From Siphonodentalium dalli (taxonomy: Eukaryota > Mollusca > Scaphopoda > Gadilida > Siphonodentaliidae), in NCBI GenBank assembly GCA_032622095.1, contig CP136061.1:38751797-38815796 (forward strand): 64,000 bases of DNA. The letters run 5' to 3'. Positions 22,141 through 34,559 of the stretch are shown piece after piece (position 1 is the stretch's first letter; each line of letters opens with the position of its first letter). The notes under the pieces are model-generated. The model ran no database searches. It was not told where the DNA came from and saw only the letters and a program-made list of their open reading frames with translations. The position numbers and the translations under genes are program-made.

Positions 22141-23987
22141 CATCATATTAAGTCTGTTGGAAATTGGAATTTTTTTTTTCTTCCAAAAATGTTGGTATTG
22201 TTCCAATTTTGACACTGATGGAATCACTTTTGAATGTTTAACGATCAACAATAATTCCTTCACAAAACGTGAACGCTTCTAAGCCAATAGCGGGCCATCT
22301 ATATGTTCCCCCCATTAATTTATATAATAGACTGACTGACAGACAACGTACATTCGTAGATTTTGGTTACAATACGTTAATTATGGGGAATAAATATTAA
22401 TCATAATGCCTTCAAAATTACTTGTCAAGTTCACAATAACCATGTATAACCAATGACAGCAAACTGACAACAAACCGTGTTATAATATATATAGCCACTA
22501 TAATATCGGGGGGGGGGTCGGAAAATATTTTCAGGCACGTATGCTGATTTTTTCCTTTCGACATTGTTGGGACCCACCCACCCCCGCGTCCAATTTCTTT
22601 TCCGTTTTCGGCAGTTTTTTCCAGACCATTTTTGGACACCCACCCCTTTTAACACTAAAACAGAGATTTGCGGGGGGAATTCACTGTAAAGAGCTGTATA
22701 TGAATTTCTGTGCATACTATTTGTCATGGATGTTAACATTGACATGTAAATAGGAACGAGTCAATTTGGGGTCATTCGGCAAAAAAAACACATGGCTGCC
22801 AGCGGCCATCTTGAATTTAAAAATTTAATCCATCAGCATGGGCTACAGGCTATACTTTTTGTCTGATCATCATGACATTTTCCATTTATGTTAATACTGA
22901 CATTCTAAGGTGTTTTAAGCCAAACTCATTGCAAAAACAGTTAAAGACTTGCAGGAAAAAATTTGAGTTGCGGAAAAAAATTGTTTGTTGGTCCCATCGA
23001 CAACCCACCCAACTCAGCATACGTACCCGGAATAAAAATCCCCCCTGATAATATAGGGTAATTTAGTAGTTTGGAGTCTTTGATCCTACAACCACGTATG
23101 AACTCATGAATATAATTCACCATTGTAATATTCGTTAGTGTATAAGACAATACATGCAGTGTGTCCAACGATTTCTGATAAAAGGCTTAAGGAACTCCGA
23201 TATTCACAATACTTCAATACAATAGCGACGTTTCGAAAAACATGTTATCGGCTTCTAATTCACTCGCATGAACCAGGCTGGATTTAAAACTACACTGCAG
23301 CCTTACAAATAATTTTAAATTGTATACTAAATGGATTCTCCAGGTCAGTTAAATAGTGTTAATCATAATGGTATGGTGTTGTTTGCAGGGGTGTAAGGTA
23401 ATATAAGCAGTAGATAAATAAAAGTACCGAAGGAGTCCTTTTTACTGTGGGAAACGTTTAGATAATAAGTTCGGCAAAAGACCTATATTATATGAACATT
23501 TCCTATGGAATAACTACCCATCCATGATGTTTTAGTATATACAGGGTTAAACCATGTCAACTGACACCATGTTCCTCACAAGTTGCAACAATATTTCCGG
23601 AAGGGTCAATCACCATGACACCGCTGTCAGGTTGATGTTATCAACATACTTGTAATTGATACACACAATATTATATAGTCGACATGGGTAACAGCCAATA
23701 TATACATTCAATTATAACTTTTACTTGATATATTCACCGTGCATGTTGGAAATTTTGCCTTTATAAACCGATGAATAATACAAAAATGAAAAGCTACCTT
23801 TATAAGCTTCCTACTTCTGTCTTATATGGAACCATAATATTTCAGCCAGACTCTCTGCACCTATATATGATACAGTAATATGAAGATATCTTCCTATAAT
23901 CGTAGAACCCTGTCCATATACGCTTCTATCAATTAATATTGATCATATTTCTAATAGTCTGGTATACTACATGTACATGTATATATA
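22141..23987. other. No gene; isolated satellite unit and G/C runs
   Basis: A G-rich run at about 22,508-22,519, and at about 22,790 one unit (CATGGCTGCCAGCGGCCATC) of the array described at 26.7 kb. Overlapping frames at 22,418-22,753 follow the low-complexity sequence and are not supported. Confidence 0.45.
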
Positions 23988-24130
23988 ATCAATTTGGGAC
24001 ACTTTTCGGCTGGAGGAAACATTCTGAGCGTCGGCGATCGGGAGAATTATACCTCTATCTGAGATCGCCTAAGCGTTTTATGACGCTCTGTTTTGAAGAA
24101 AGCAAAGAAGTAAAATGTCCCAATTGATTA
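23988..24130. mobile_element. ~140-bp MITE-like inverted repeat
   Basis: Ends TAATCAATTTGGGACA and TGTCCCAATTGATTA are terminal inverted repeats of about 16-19 bp around a 110-bp interior. No target duplication is evident. No coding. Confidence 0.5.
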
Positions 24131-25016
24131 TCGCTTTATATATGAAAATATCGTTATATCGAAAATTAATTGTTTGAAGCGTTTCGAGACAGGTGTCGTG
24201 GACTCATATATATTATTTTATAGCACACAAACGACACAGTTGTGGTGTTTACACTTGTTCATGCAAAACGCCGTTATTTAGTCAAAAGCACGTTCAATAT
24301 TGGGTTCCGCCTTCTGATTAAATCGGGATAGTCATTTTGAAAATCGCGTGGCACATGTAATCCGATTGTACACCAATCGATATCTAACCGTGAACCCCGA
24401 TAATGTATATATCGATATTCTATCCTGCGTGGATTAAGTGACCATTTGGCGAGTAGAACGACATATATGTCGTCTATTGGTTGAGGAGTAGAACGACATA
24501 TATGTCGTTTCAGGAAGTGCTATTCTATGTAGACATAACTTCAATAAATCATCTGATTTATAAATGATTTGTATAGGAGTTATTTTGATTAATATAATGT
24601 CCCAAATGTATAATTGCAATCGATTATAATAACACACGTTAACAAAAAAAATGCACATAAATTGCCCCTTTTGACCCGAACTTGTTAATAATTATTTCTA
24701 TGACGTTGATGTTACATTTACTCATGAAGTCATGTATATGACGTTACAGTTACTATCCAAAGGGTTAATACAAATGATGGCGATTGATTTTATGTTACTT
24801 GTCCCGAAAAGAGTGTCAGAGCAACTCCATGATCTCGGCTGGAAACAATTTTGTCTATCGAAAAATTACAAATAACAATACGAAAGTTGAGCTAACTGTA
24901 AACTATGCATAACACATTGTAGGTGTCGAATGGTAACAAAATGTCAAGAACTTTACTTTGAAAATTTGCTATCTTTCATAAAAGTATTACCCATTCAGCA
25001 AATACAAAGGTGATAT
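24131..25016. other. No gene; duplicated 16-bp palindrome
   Basis: GTAGA plus the perfect palindrome ACGACATATATGTCGT occurs twice, at 24,458-24,473 and 24,493-24,508, 35 bp apart. No coding feature recognised. Confidence 0.6.
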
Positions 25017-25473
25017 GTGACCCGCCATATCAAATCCAGTCGTAAGTCGGGATTTTTTTACCCCGTGCCAATGCATTCTCTTATATATGCGAGTCGACCA
25101 TAGGTCGCCTCGCATATATAAGAGAATGCATTGGCCTAACAATTTGTTATCATTTTTTTTAAATAAATGTTTCTTACAATTTTTGGGACATAAAATAAAA
25201 AACCATCCATTAGCCTGCAGGGAGCCCCACACATATATAGAAGCATATAGAAGAGTGTCGTCTGCTCATGTTTGTCTGGGGCTCTGTATGGGTGAAATTA
25301 TAAAATTGTTAAAGAATACAAGAACAAATTATTAAAATTATAAAAAATTGTTAGGCCAATGGATTCTCTTATATATGCGAGGCGACCTATGGTCGACTCG
25401 CATATATAAGAGAATGCATTGGCACAGGGTAAAAAAATCCCGACTTATGACTGGATTTGATATGGCGGGTCAC
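25017..25473. mobile_element. TIR element carrying the 69-nt hairpin pair
   Basis: About 49-bp terminal inverted repeats (GTGACCCGCCATATCAAATC and its complement) differ from the piggyBac-type ends at 10.5 and 43.5 kb, yet the interior holds the same hairpins at 25,067-25,135 and 25,355-25,423. The spacer is 219 nt and contains an extra segment with GGAGCCCCACA/TGTCTGGGGCTC. No target duplication is identified with certainty. Minus-strand frames containing QCILLYMRGDLWST are translations of the hairpin. Confidence 0.8.
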
Positions 25474-25677
25474 ACATGGTAAGTGAATAAAACACAATTT
25501 ACTTCTAAAAATGATATATGTTGCAGCGGATAATTGCAAGTTCCCTATTCCCACGGCAAGCATCTGGTTCTTGTCAAGTCAAGTGATGCCTGAATGACAT
25601 AGGCCATGAATAAAACTGTATATTGATGTCTCGAAAAAAAATCGCCGTCTCAAACATATTTATTTTAACATACTCAC

Positions 25678-25977
25678 CAGTGCCACGTGTATGCCGCCGC
25701 GATGCTGTCCGGTCGCAGTTGTGAAGAAGGCATCACTTTGACCCGAAGCACTCTGCAAATAACACATCCTAGTGCTCACATCGAACAAGAAATGCAAGCA
25801 CACTTTTGTATAAGAGCAGGTTTTCTGACATCTAATAAAGTTGCTTGTACTGAGTTCTCGGAAATAGTGGAATGCAATTCTATGGTTTATGTTTTCACTA
25901 ATGGACATATTACATATCCCATTTGTAAATCCTAGTTCTGTTGCAGCCAATAACATTAGCCAAATGAACTGCGCCAT
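25678..25977 (-). CDS. First coding exon of secreted PAN/apple-like protein
   Basis: ATG at 25,977 in a good context (GCAATGG) opens a 100-codon exon that ends exactly at the consensus donor GTGAGT (25,677 downward), phase 0. Residues 1-20 are a signal peptide (MAQFIWLMLLAATELGF). Cysteines at 22, 50, 54, 60 and 72 with RCQKTCSYTKVCLHFLFD and TRMCYL fit the PAN/apple pattern C-x3-C-x5-C-x(n)-C-x-L, a module of secreted adhesion and lectin-like proteins. Upstream in-frame GTG is not needed. Downstream exons should lie at lower coordinates, but none was joined with confidence. The mucin-like exons at 3.4-8.1 kb are phase 1 and cannot follow it directly. Confidence 0.7.
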
Positions 25978-26729
25978 TGCTCCGAACAAAATGATTATCA
26001 CGCTCTGACCTCTGAATATTAAGTGATGCTGATGAGTGTATCGATGCGAATTTAACAGGTCACGACAACTAGTATCGGGCGTGATGATTCGCTACTGGGA
26101 TGTTAAGGTGAGTCGTCGGGTGGGACCCGTTTCTCCGCACCACGCCCAGCCAATATCCGCCACAAGTATGATATTATTCCATTGATTTATATTATTGCAG
26201 TAGCTGGTATATGTAATACCGGTGATAACTCTATTATGTGTTGTGTTATAACCCGTTTGCATAATTATGATAAAACGCATGCATACATTGCAACCGATAT
26301 TCGAGCTTCCACAATTTGTCTACGTAATTTGGAAGGCGGAATAATAAGATAGGTTGTTAAATACACGAAATATTTATATACCGGCTTCATAAAGTTCATA
26401 TGCTTTGATGACTCAGTCGGTTATGGTACAACTCCAAGTTGCCTCGCCCTCCAGCGCTGGCGATGATGGTTTAAATCCACATGTTTCCATGGTGGACTTT
26501 GTAACTCGAATTCGTTATCTGGTGGAGTTGAAAAATACTTGCCATGACCACAGCTGTTTCCATTTTTCGCACAAAAGTGAATGAAATGCTCTATTTCTAC
26601 CATATCAGGAATAGACTAACACGGAACGTTCTTTTCTGTGTCATGCCGTGCAAATATATGTTATTGTTTGGGACCCGAATATCGTTTTCAGAGAATCCCT
26701 CATCGGATAATTTCCAAACTCCATATGGA
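25978..26729. other. Region upstream of PAN exon; no gene
   Basis: Would contain the 5' UTR and promoter of the minus-strand PAN exon. No clear TATA element or other coding frame can be assigned. Confidence 0.35.
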
Positions 26730-27430
26730 TCTTCGGGTGACCTCTAGATGGGAGCCGTCGATTGTTTACCGAAATTCGTTAAAAACATGGCCGCCGGCAG
26801 CCAATTTGGATTTTAAATTTGAATTCATCGGCTCACCCTGCAGCACGCATATATCGAAGCAATGTTTTTTTAATTTACAGCATGATTACGATCACCTTTA
26901 GATGAGAGCTATCGAATTTGAACGAAATTCGATGAAACAGATAGCCGCCGACAGCCATCTTGGACTTCACTCTTTGCATGACTAAATCCTTTGATGGTAG
27001 CCATCACTGTTTTCGGAATTCGTCAAAAGACATGACCGTCAGCAGCCATCTTGGATTTCAAATTTGAATTGACCCACACAGCCTGCAGCCCGCATTTATT
27101 TGATAATTATTTAGAAAATTTGCTGGCATGTTAAAGATAGATGGAGACTTCGAAATTTGAACAATTTTCGACGAAAAACATGTCCGCCGGCAGCCATCTT
27201 GAATTTTTCTCTTAGCATGATTAAATCCTTTGGCACACCCTATACAGACAATATCCATCATCCGATCATCACCAATCTTTAGATGGATCTTCGGGGTGAC
27301 CTCTAGATTGGTGCAATCGATTAATGCCGAAACTTGTTACAGAACGTGGCTGCCAGCAGCTATCTTGCATTTCAAATTTGAATTCAGCTGCACACCCTGC
27401 AGCCAACATTTTTTGGTGAAATGTTTGAAA
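26730..27430. repeat. Degenerate array, ~244-bp two-part units
   Basis: GCCGCCGGCAGCCATCTTGG-like blocks recur at about 26,786, 26,936, 27,030, 27,178 and 27,343. Types alternate (followed by TTTAAATTTGAATT, or by CTCTTTGCATGA), giving a period of about 242-244 bp between like types. A related unit lies at 22.8 kb. Confidence 0.75.
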
Positions 27431-27689
27431 TAAAAATAATTTCATATACACAATACCTTTACTGTAGCTTTTTGACTTCCTTCTTCTTTGTCATTCTATT
27501 CATTGCTCGGCAAAAAAATAACTGCTTCCCAAGTTGAGCTACAGTTGACACTTCATTTATGACTTCAGTGTGTCTTTCTGAGACATATAATTCTCATTGA
27601 AATGTAATTCAAGTATTTATCAACATACTTCGATACCGGGACATATCAAAAGCGTTCAGGTTACGACCACAAAGTAACTGTTTTTATAT

Positions 27690-28340
27690 TTTGGTTTCAT
27701 GGCCGCTGTTATGCATACCGGTTAGTGGAGGAATCTCTTCCAGAGCGCACCAGTTATATTCACAGCTCCCGTGGTGCGACAACACTACCATGATTGTATA
27801 CCTTAACACAAGGATTATACATATCGGACCTTTATTGAGCATATACTCACTTGCGATCAATATCCCATGTACATTGAACATATTCCCATCTAATATAGCA
27901 TAGTAGCACTGCAGAATTTACTCTGCTGAGGTCACACATCAGGCAGGACCACACACGGTGAATCTTTGTGACAAGTGGAATTCTGCAGTAGAACTTTGCT
28001 ATATTTGACGGGAATCTGCTCAAGGGTTTGTCATGTTTCGAAAGTGTGCACCTATTCATATATATCTTTGGTGATCTTCAACCTATTGATGCGGGAGATA
28101 CACCAAATTAAAGGTGCGAGTATGGTCTAAAGAACTGGGTATGTTGCATTATCTTATGCACAGTGGTTATTGATGAATTTTGATCGCAAGTGAATGTATA
28201 TATGCTCAACACAGGTCTGATAGATGTAAACCTTGTATTAAGGTATATACTCATGGTAGTGCTGTCGCACCAAGTGACCTGTGGTCATACTTCCTTTCTG
28301 GCACTCACCGGTCGAGTACCGTGCAGTTCAATGAAACAGT
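27690..28340. repeat. Diverged inverted duplication
   Basis: The reverse complement of about 27,700-27,870 matches about 28,180-28,330 (shared TTGATCGCAAGTGA and TTAAGGTATA..ATCATGGTAGTG). Inner blocks with ATTCTGCAGT...GCTATAT also match in inverted order near 27,900 and 27,975. The right arm has about 140 extra bases. No convincing coding frame. Confidence 0.65.
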
Positions 28341-29430
28341 GCGGCGATCTACATTTAGCGCCGGTTTTCCAGCTGTTACGAAATTCCGCTCATTGTAAAT
28401 TATGTATTGTTTACCTAGTAATATTTTTATCGATACTGTGACTTCCGGTAAATTATTGAACAGAATTCACACCACTGCATGTATCACTATCATCTTAAGT
28501 TTTCACAATTTCTTCCAAAGATTTGACTAAAATATCGATTGATTGAATATTCATATATATATACAAAGATTCCAGACACGTTATTTAGATGTTGACAAAA
28601 TAGCCAGGAAATTTGGTCACAGCACCCCCCCCCCCCCCCCCGTATGTGATTACGCGAAATAGTTCCTGGTTAAACCTGATTATATATTGGCATTACTGGA
28701 TCAGAATCAGTTTTATGCATCCCACCCAGCGAGAGAGTGACTGTCTGCTTTATATAATAGTATGGTGTACGATATACTATCCTTAATCCAGATACATGTA
28801 TGACTGTCGTTTCATATAGCCGATTATTACTCTCGCAAGGTGGGGTGGGTCTCTGTGCGTCAGGTAATTGTACTGTGTACAGTGTAATTGTGTATAGGAC
28901 ATAAGGAACACACGTTTTGGCAATAGGAATATAGATAATTATGGTGTAACTCTTCCCTATGTTTTGTGTATTGTATTGATTCAGAGATGTAGAATAATAC
29001 TTCGAGTCGCAAAGGCGTCCAACATATTTCTATTCACTTCTTTCCACTTATTTTTATTAACGTGTTATTAATATGGTATAAATATATATTAAATACATAT
29101 ATAAGTGAGACATAATAAGAGGGTCTTTTGATTATATTTTTAAAGGAAATGATAATAACGCACCACGTTCTAAAGGCTGCTGAAAATGTTGATGGGAAGA
29201 GATAGAGCATCAGTACTGATAATGGTAATACGGTATAAGTCTAAGTTAAGAATAGGAAAGAAATGAGCTTATAGTAGTATGGGTTATGCCAGATAGGGTT
29301 TAGGGGTTTAAAATGAGTTGTTAGTGTTTTAAATGACTCGGTGACCTCGTACCAACGGATTGTACGGCATTGATACTCGCACGAGTTATTACTAAGTATT
29401 CATGGTTCTCGTTAGTCTGACAATATTAGA
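28341..29430. other. No gene; C17 run
   Basis: Homopolymer of 17 C at 28,625-28,641. The part nearest 29,430 may be 3' UTR of the adjacent minus-strand LINE. Nothing else recognised. Confidence 0.5.
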
Positions 29431-30580
29431 TCATGTAACATGGCGATATACAAACTTAGTTGTCCTAGAAATGTATTTCTGTACTTCTCTGAAAAATTTT
29501 GCGTTGGTTTTGGGTGTTAAATTGGGTGATCCATAAAGAAGCTTATGCGTTGTCAGGTTGCAGATGTCATTTAATGACCGGAGAAGAGAGTTTATTTCAG
29601 ATGTATATCTATCACAAATCATTAGGTAATGGTCGTTGTCCTCTATTTGTCCGCAAATACAGTATGGGTGGTCGGCGATGAAATTTGTGTATTTGTGATA
29701 ATTTAAATCACTGCAGTTGAGTCTGAGGCGGGTGTGGTTAATCTGTGTTTTTCTGGTAATAGCTTCATCGTAATGTCGGGGTACTCTCTAGCACAATTTA
29801 AGGACTTTGTGAATGATGCATGGGACTCGTGACTTGTTGCGTTCGTTTCGAGATTATTCCAAAGGTTTATTGTTGAGGGGATGAAAGATTTTTTGAAGGC
29901 AGTTGAATCGAACTTCGGGGCTCTGAGGGAATTTGCCTTCCGGGTGTTAACACTTGTTATTTCAACGTTTATTGGGGTATTAGGTTTTTTAGATAAGGAG
30001 GAGGCCGGTCATCACTTTGTAAAAGAGACGGAGCTTGACACGTTTCCGCCGTACGGCGAAAGTTCCCATCCTGTTTCCGAGAGGAGAGATGTGTTACTGG
30101 CAGATCGGGTTGCATATCTTACTATACGTGCTGCTTCATATTGTGCTTTTTCTATGTCATCGTTTTCTTCTTAGGTGCAACCATACCAGACATCACAAGC
30201 GTATTCTAATACAGTGCGCAACAGGGTAAAGTAGTATCTTTCTAGAGATGCTCTATTCAACGAGAAGCGATGTTTTCTGAGGAGAGCTATTCTTTTCCAC
30301 GCTGAGCTTAATAAATGATCTATGTGTGGTTTCCATTTTCCGTCACTACTTAAAACGACTCCAAGATGTGTATGAAGTTTTACTTCCGTGATGGGTTCAT
30401 TATTCATATAAAGGGTTGGGTGGTCAATTAGATTTCTCTTCCTAATGCAAATCAAAGCTTCAGTTTTTGAGACATTAAATTTTACTAGCCATTTGTTTGA
30501 CCAGGATTCAAGTCGATTAACATCATGTTGTAATTTTAGTGCACAAACGGTTGGATCTTCTATCGAAAGTGATATAAATC
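29431..30580 (-). pseudogene. 5'-truncated LINE ORF2: RT thumb to C-terminal Zn region
   Basis: On the minus strand, 30,580-30,171 is an open frame with HDVNRLESWSNKWLVKFNVSKT, then HTHLGVVLSSDGKWKPHI and VLEYACDVWYGCT, the post-catalytic part of an APE-type LINE reverse transcriptase. A stop follows at 30,171; reading resumes with KAQYEAARIVRYATRSAS, then shifts frame several times before the C-terminal cluster CICGQIEDNDHYLMIC (about 29,600). The copy begins just after where the catalytic (F/Y)ADD would be, so it never carried an active RT. Related in type to the LINE at 35.5-39.2 kb. Confidence 0.85.
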
Positions 30581-33159
30581 AGAATAAGTGTGTCCTTTCG
30601 GTTCTGGTATAACATATCTGAGGTATATATTCCACCATGTTTGTGTATGGTATGCTTTGACGTATGTCTAATTTACTCTAATATCTTGGAATCTCACAAT
30701 TTGTGAATGTTTAGGCAACCGGTTTCAGCGGTGAGCAAAAAAAAAGCCGTGCTAATGCCGCACTTCGGGGGGGGGGCACACAATTCTTCTTTCTCGTCTC
30801 GGAAGTAACTGGAGCTGCTATTGTTTAATGCCAGTGAATCCGCCGGAAATCGAGATATGTGTTCAATTATATATAACTTGTCACCTCTTGGGTAAAGGTA
30901 CCGTGTGTGAACTGTCGCGTTTTCTAGGCCAGAAATAGTGTTTGTTTTATTTTATGATGTTCCATTGATTAAACATGGTGTGTTATACACAATCTAACAC
31001 ACAACAAAGTCCCCCATGTAGCTAGTACCATATTTATCATACTATGTTCATACGATCGTATTGGAATTTTGAACGATTTGAGTGCATGGTAAATTACAAC
31101 ACATTGGGGAGGTTAATTCCCCTGACTGTGTCATAACATTCCATTTAACAAACACTGCGTTTTACTGTTTTGACACATACCAGTTGTCAGGCGCTGTGAA
31201 TTTAGTGGCATGACTTTTGAAACACATATCTTATCCACTCCATTTACTCCAATGGCTATCTACATATGTATATTGGAGGCAAGTACCCTGTTATCACCGG
31301 AAGCTATATAGCCACTTAACACGAACTGGAATCGTGACGTCACGCATATTCTTAATTGCATCATTTAGTTGTCCCATTATATCACTACACTGAGTTACTA
31401 CTTTGAAAGCAATAATGACTTTTCGTCAATATATAATAAATGATTCAAAATATATTCCGGGTTGCTGGCTGATTTCTATGAAACATTTCGTCAAAAGAAG
31501 CTTTAATCAGAATCGATTAATTATAGCAAAACATTGCTAACCACTGTCAAATTTACTATAAAATCTTCCAAAACGTGTTATATTGCAATTTGGTATCGAG
31601 AGTATGTCGGTCGGCTCGTCGAATATTTGCTAGGCCGCCAAATGTTCCAGGTGGTGAAAAATAACAGATTTCAAAATTCGACACCTTATAAATCTGATCT
31701 TTGATGGGTGAGTGCCTCAACTGGAATCAAATATTGTTTACCTTCTAATTATAAGCCAACGAAAGAATAAATTAGGAACGTTTATTTGGATTGTGTATCT
31801 AGGATTCTAGCATACAGAATAACACGATTCGAACGAGAGATGCCGCCCATAAGATACTCTCCTGTCCGACATTCAAATTTAATATTGTTTCAACGTATTA
31901 CATGGACAGCAAAAATCTTCTGAATATTATTCCACCGCTATGCCCCCTATTATGGTACTGTTTATTCGGTTGACATTGTTATTGTCCTAATGCCATAACC
32001 CACAATGCGTACCCAAGACTATACAGTATTTGCGTGCAGAACAGTTGTTTTATGGCAGACCATCGCTTCTCGTTGTATTTCCAGCATCCCTTGGTTATTA
32101 TTACAGCTACTGCGGCATACCTGTGACACCAGACATTCTCAAGCGAAATAAGATTGACACAAGCACGCTTACCAGCAATTAAAATAATACAATTAGAAAC
32201 ATCTGCCATTTGAGAGCATGCAATGGACAAATTCATCGATTTCGAGCAATGGTATGATTTCATCACTGTGATTGATAAATTTATTGCAGTCTGTGAATGA
32301 TGGAGGTCCATTAAAGGTCCCATGGTTAATGTATATACAATATGACACAAGGCGGGAGAAAACTTGGTATCATTGTTTTATCACATGGTATGATTACAAG
32401 ACACGGCAAATTGTTATAAGCGCTTCAATCTGTCTTTCCTATATAGCAAACCGGAAAATGGACGTATATTCACATCGTTTGTGTTTTCCATGAAATGCTC
32501 GACCTATATAAAGGTTTATCTTCAGGCAGGGACGTGGCGACAGCAGGGGTGTCTCACCCCCAACTTTGGTCAAATCTCCAAATGTTGAACATTTTATACC
32601 TGACGCAACACCAACAATAAGTTGAAACTGTTATCGTAGTTTGATTTGACAACAATTTATTAGTGGGGAATTTGTTGTTATAGACAAGCATTTGCACATG
32701 TTCCTACTTGGGTTAAAATTGTCAATGAAAGGGCAATCATTTCGAAATTTTCCAACCTTAGGGGGTGTCGTGTTGGAAATGTCCAACAATTGGAAGCTAT
32801 ATTCCGGTCTAGATGTTAGGATTTTGCAAATTTCAGGTTCATATAATAAAACGTTCTCATTCTGGGCCAAATCATGGTCGCCCCAGCGGAATATGTTTCT
32901 CCCCCTGGCTAGTGACCACAATACTGCTGATCAATCTTAAATAGCCTAAAATCCTTTGACGAAAAAGTTGGAGACAAATAAAAGTCCAATGGGGTGGTGC
33001 AAATGTAATTACGCACATATGTGTGTGAGAGTGTGGTGTTGTGCAAGGGTGCAGCTGTAAATTCCAAGGTGGACGCCACAACAGAGACAATCTATCGACG
33101 TCCCTGTTTTCAGGCGTTGGTTTATAGATTACCATAGTACGGTAGTGACACCACTGGAG
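30581..33159. other. Long non-coding stretch
   Basis: No supported gene. A 123-residue minus frame at 31,979-32,350 has no recognised domain; part of its DNA resembles about 1,740-1,860. A nine-G run lies at about 30,767. Confidence 0.4.
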
Positions 33160-33619
33160 TCTAACGTCGTTTCACCTTATATAGGCCAAATCGAGACTAA
33201 TAACAGAAACATGTTGTCAAAAAGATGTCGTAGCGAAGGAACCAATACACAAAACAGGCAGTTGATGAGACTGAAACAATGAGCTATGTACTAATAAACG
33301 CACCGAGGAGGCAATGTTTCCGCTCAAGAAAATAGATTCAATAACTGATATTGTGCAAACATTTAATATAAAACACACAGCATCACCACATAATACAGGT
33401 GTAATAATACAATTAAATTTACAAAGGTTTCACATCGAATAAATAAAGTAGTTTTTGCATTGAAATTATATTTATAATATGCTATTAATCTGGAGAGAAA
33501 CCTTATTAATGCATCAGGTGGTCAGGAGAGTGACACTGCATGTCGTCTTTCACACAACTAGAAGATTCAAACCACATGTACTGTTTTATTTTGAGTCTTT
33601 CAAAGTTAAACGTAACTCG
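33160..33619 (-). pseudogene. Degraded copy of the 8.6-kb repeat protein
   Basis: Collinear with 8,394-8,740: TCTAACGTCGTTTCACCTTAT, then AAAAGATGTCGTAGCGAAG, then minus-strand codons for VKDDMQCHSPDH matching VKDDIMSHPSDH. Several stops and a frameshift follow. The homology ends where a TTAA MITE begins at 33,620, so the MITE probably inserted into it. Confidence 0.6.
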
Positions 33620-34147
33620 TTAAAGGCACGGGCGGCGTTCGTTGCAGAAATATTCATATTTGTTCAAATCGCCATCAACAGAAGGAATATTAAAATATAT
33701 ATAGTTTTGTTCATATGCCAAACATAATCAGCGCGTAAATAGTATATTGTCGTCAAGACGTACGATGGTGCACGTAAACAAGAGCCTGCTCGTGTTACAG
33801 AAGTTGTGCTTCTGTTTACATAACACAGCGCAATTATATTGGTTAATCACGCACACATGATATAAACGCTCTTTATTATTTCCATATAAGGAAAACAGTA
33901 ACATATAACGCTCTTTATGTTAACCATATCCGAATATAAACAAAAGCCAGGAAACGTAACGTTTTTTGCTTTTGTTTACATAACAAAGCAAAAGAAATTG
34001 ACAATAACATACTGTTTATGCCATATTTCTGATTGGTATAAGAACAAAGTCTGTTTATATTTTACTATTCTTTCTGTTTATGGCGGTTATTGACGGAGGT
34101 GAATATTTTAACAGCATACTCACCACCAACGCCGCCCGTATCTTTAA
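33620..34147 (-). mobile_element. Fold-back MITE, G subfamily (copy f)
   Basis: TTAA at 33,620-33,623 and 34,144-34,147. Ends AGGCACGGGCGGCGTT and its near complement. Oriented opposite to the other six members. Interior carries AACGCTCTTTAT twice and TTTGTTTACATAAC. Confidence 0.85.
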
Positions 34148-34165
34148 AGTATCGTGTTGAACTAT

Positions 34166-34432
34166 TCAATCCAAAATATCAATATCTGTTTCTGACAGTT
34201 GAAGACATATTATGGGCTTGTTCGGGTGCGTGAAACTAATAACTTGGTACGCAGACGATGTGCCAACTGGGGGAATGCAGCATTCTACTAACATCGCCAA
34301 ACATCTCGAAAGAAATCGACCATGCAACTCCATAGAAAACACCGTCTGAACGACGCTCAATTGTAAATATTTACATCTCGATTCGGGACGCAACAATCTG
34401 CGATAAACTAACGCAAATGATTTCGCCATCAA
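34166..34432 (-). CDS. PAN-like reading frame (possible terminal exon)
   Basis: An 88-residue frame ending in TGA at 34,166 includes VFSMELHGRFLSRCLAMLVE, CC, and SFTHPNKPIICLQLSETD. The spacing F-x3-E-L-x(3)-F-x2-RC-x(n)-CC-x(n)-C-x-L resembles the PAN exon at 25.7 kb (YFRELSTSNFIRC). No signal peptide; the first third is not PAN-like, and a splice acceptor may lie inside the frame near TTACAATTGAG. Assignment is tentative. Confidence 0.33.
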   Translation of the reverse strand: MMAKSFALVYRRLLRPESRCKYLQLSVVQTVFSMELHGRFLSRCLAMLVECCIPPVGTSSAYQVISFTHPNKPIICLQLSETDIDILD

Positions 34433-34559
34433 TACTCATTGCATTTAATAAATATATAAGACTGACGGTGTGTGTTGTAAATTTGGATTATTATTCATAA
34501 AAATAACTACTTTGAGAAAGATTATACTCAATTTCTATTTGATCACCCAACCGGAGTGT

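Noticed and set aside
31979-32350. 123-residue minus-strand frame as a gene
   Set aside because: No recognised domain; part resembles non-coding sequence at 1.7-1.9 kb; probably chance or repeat debris.
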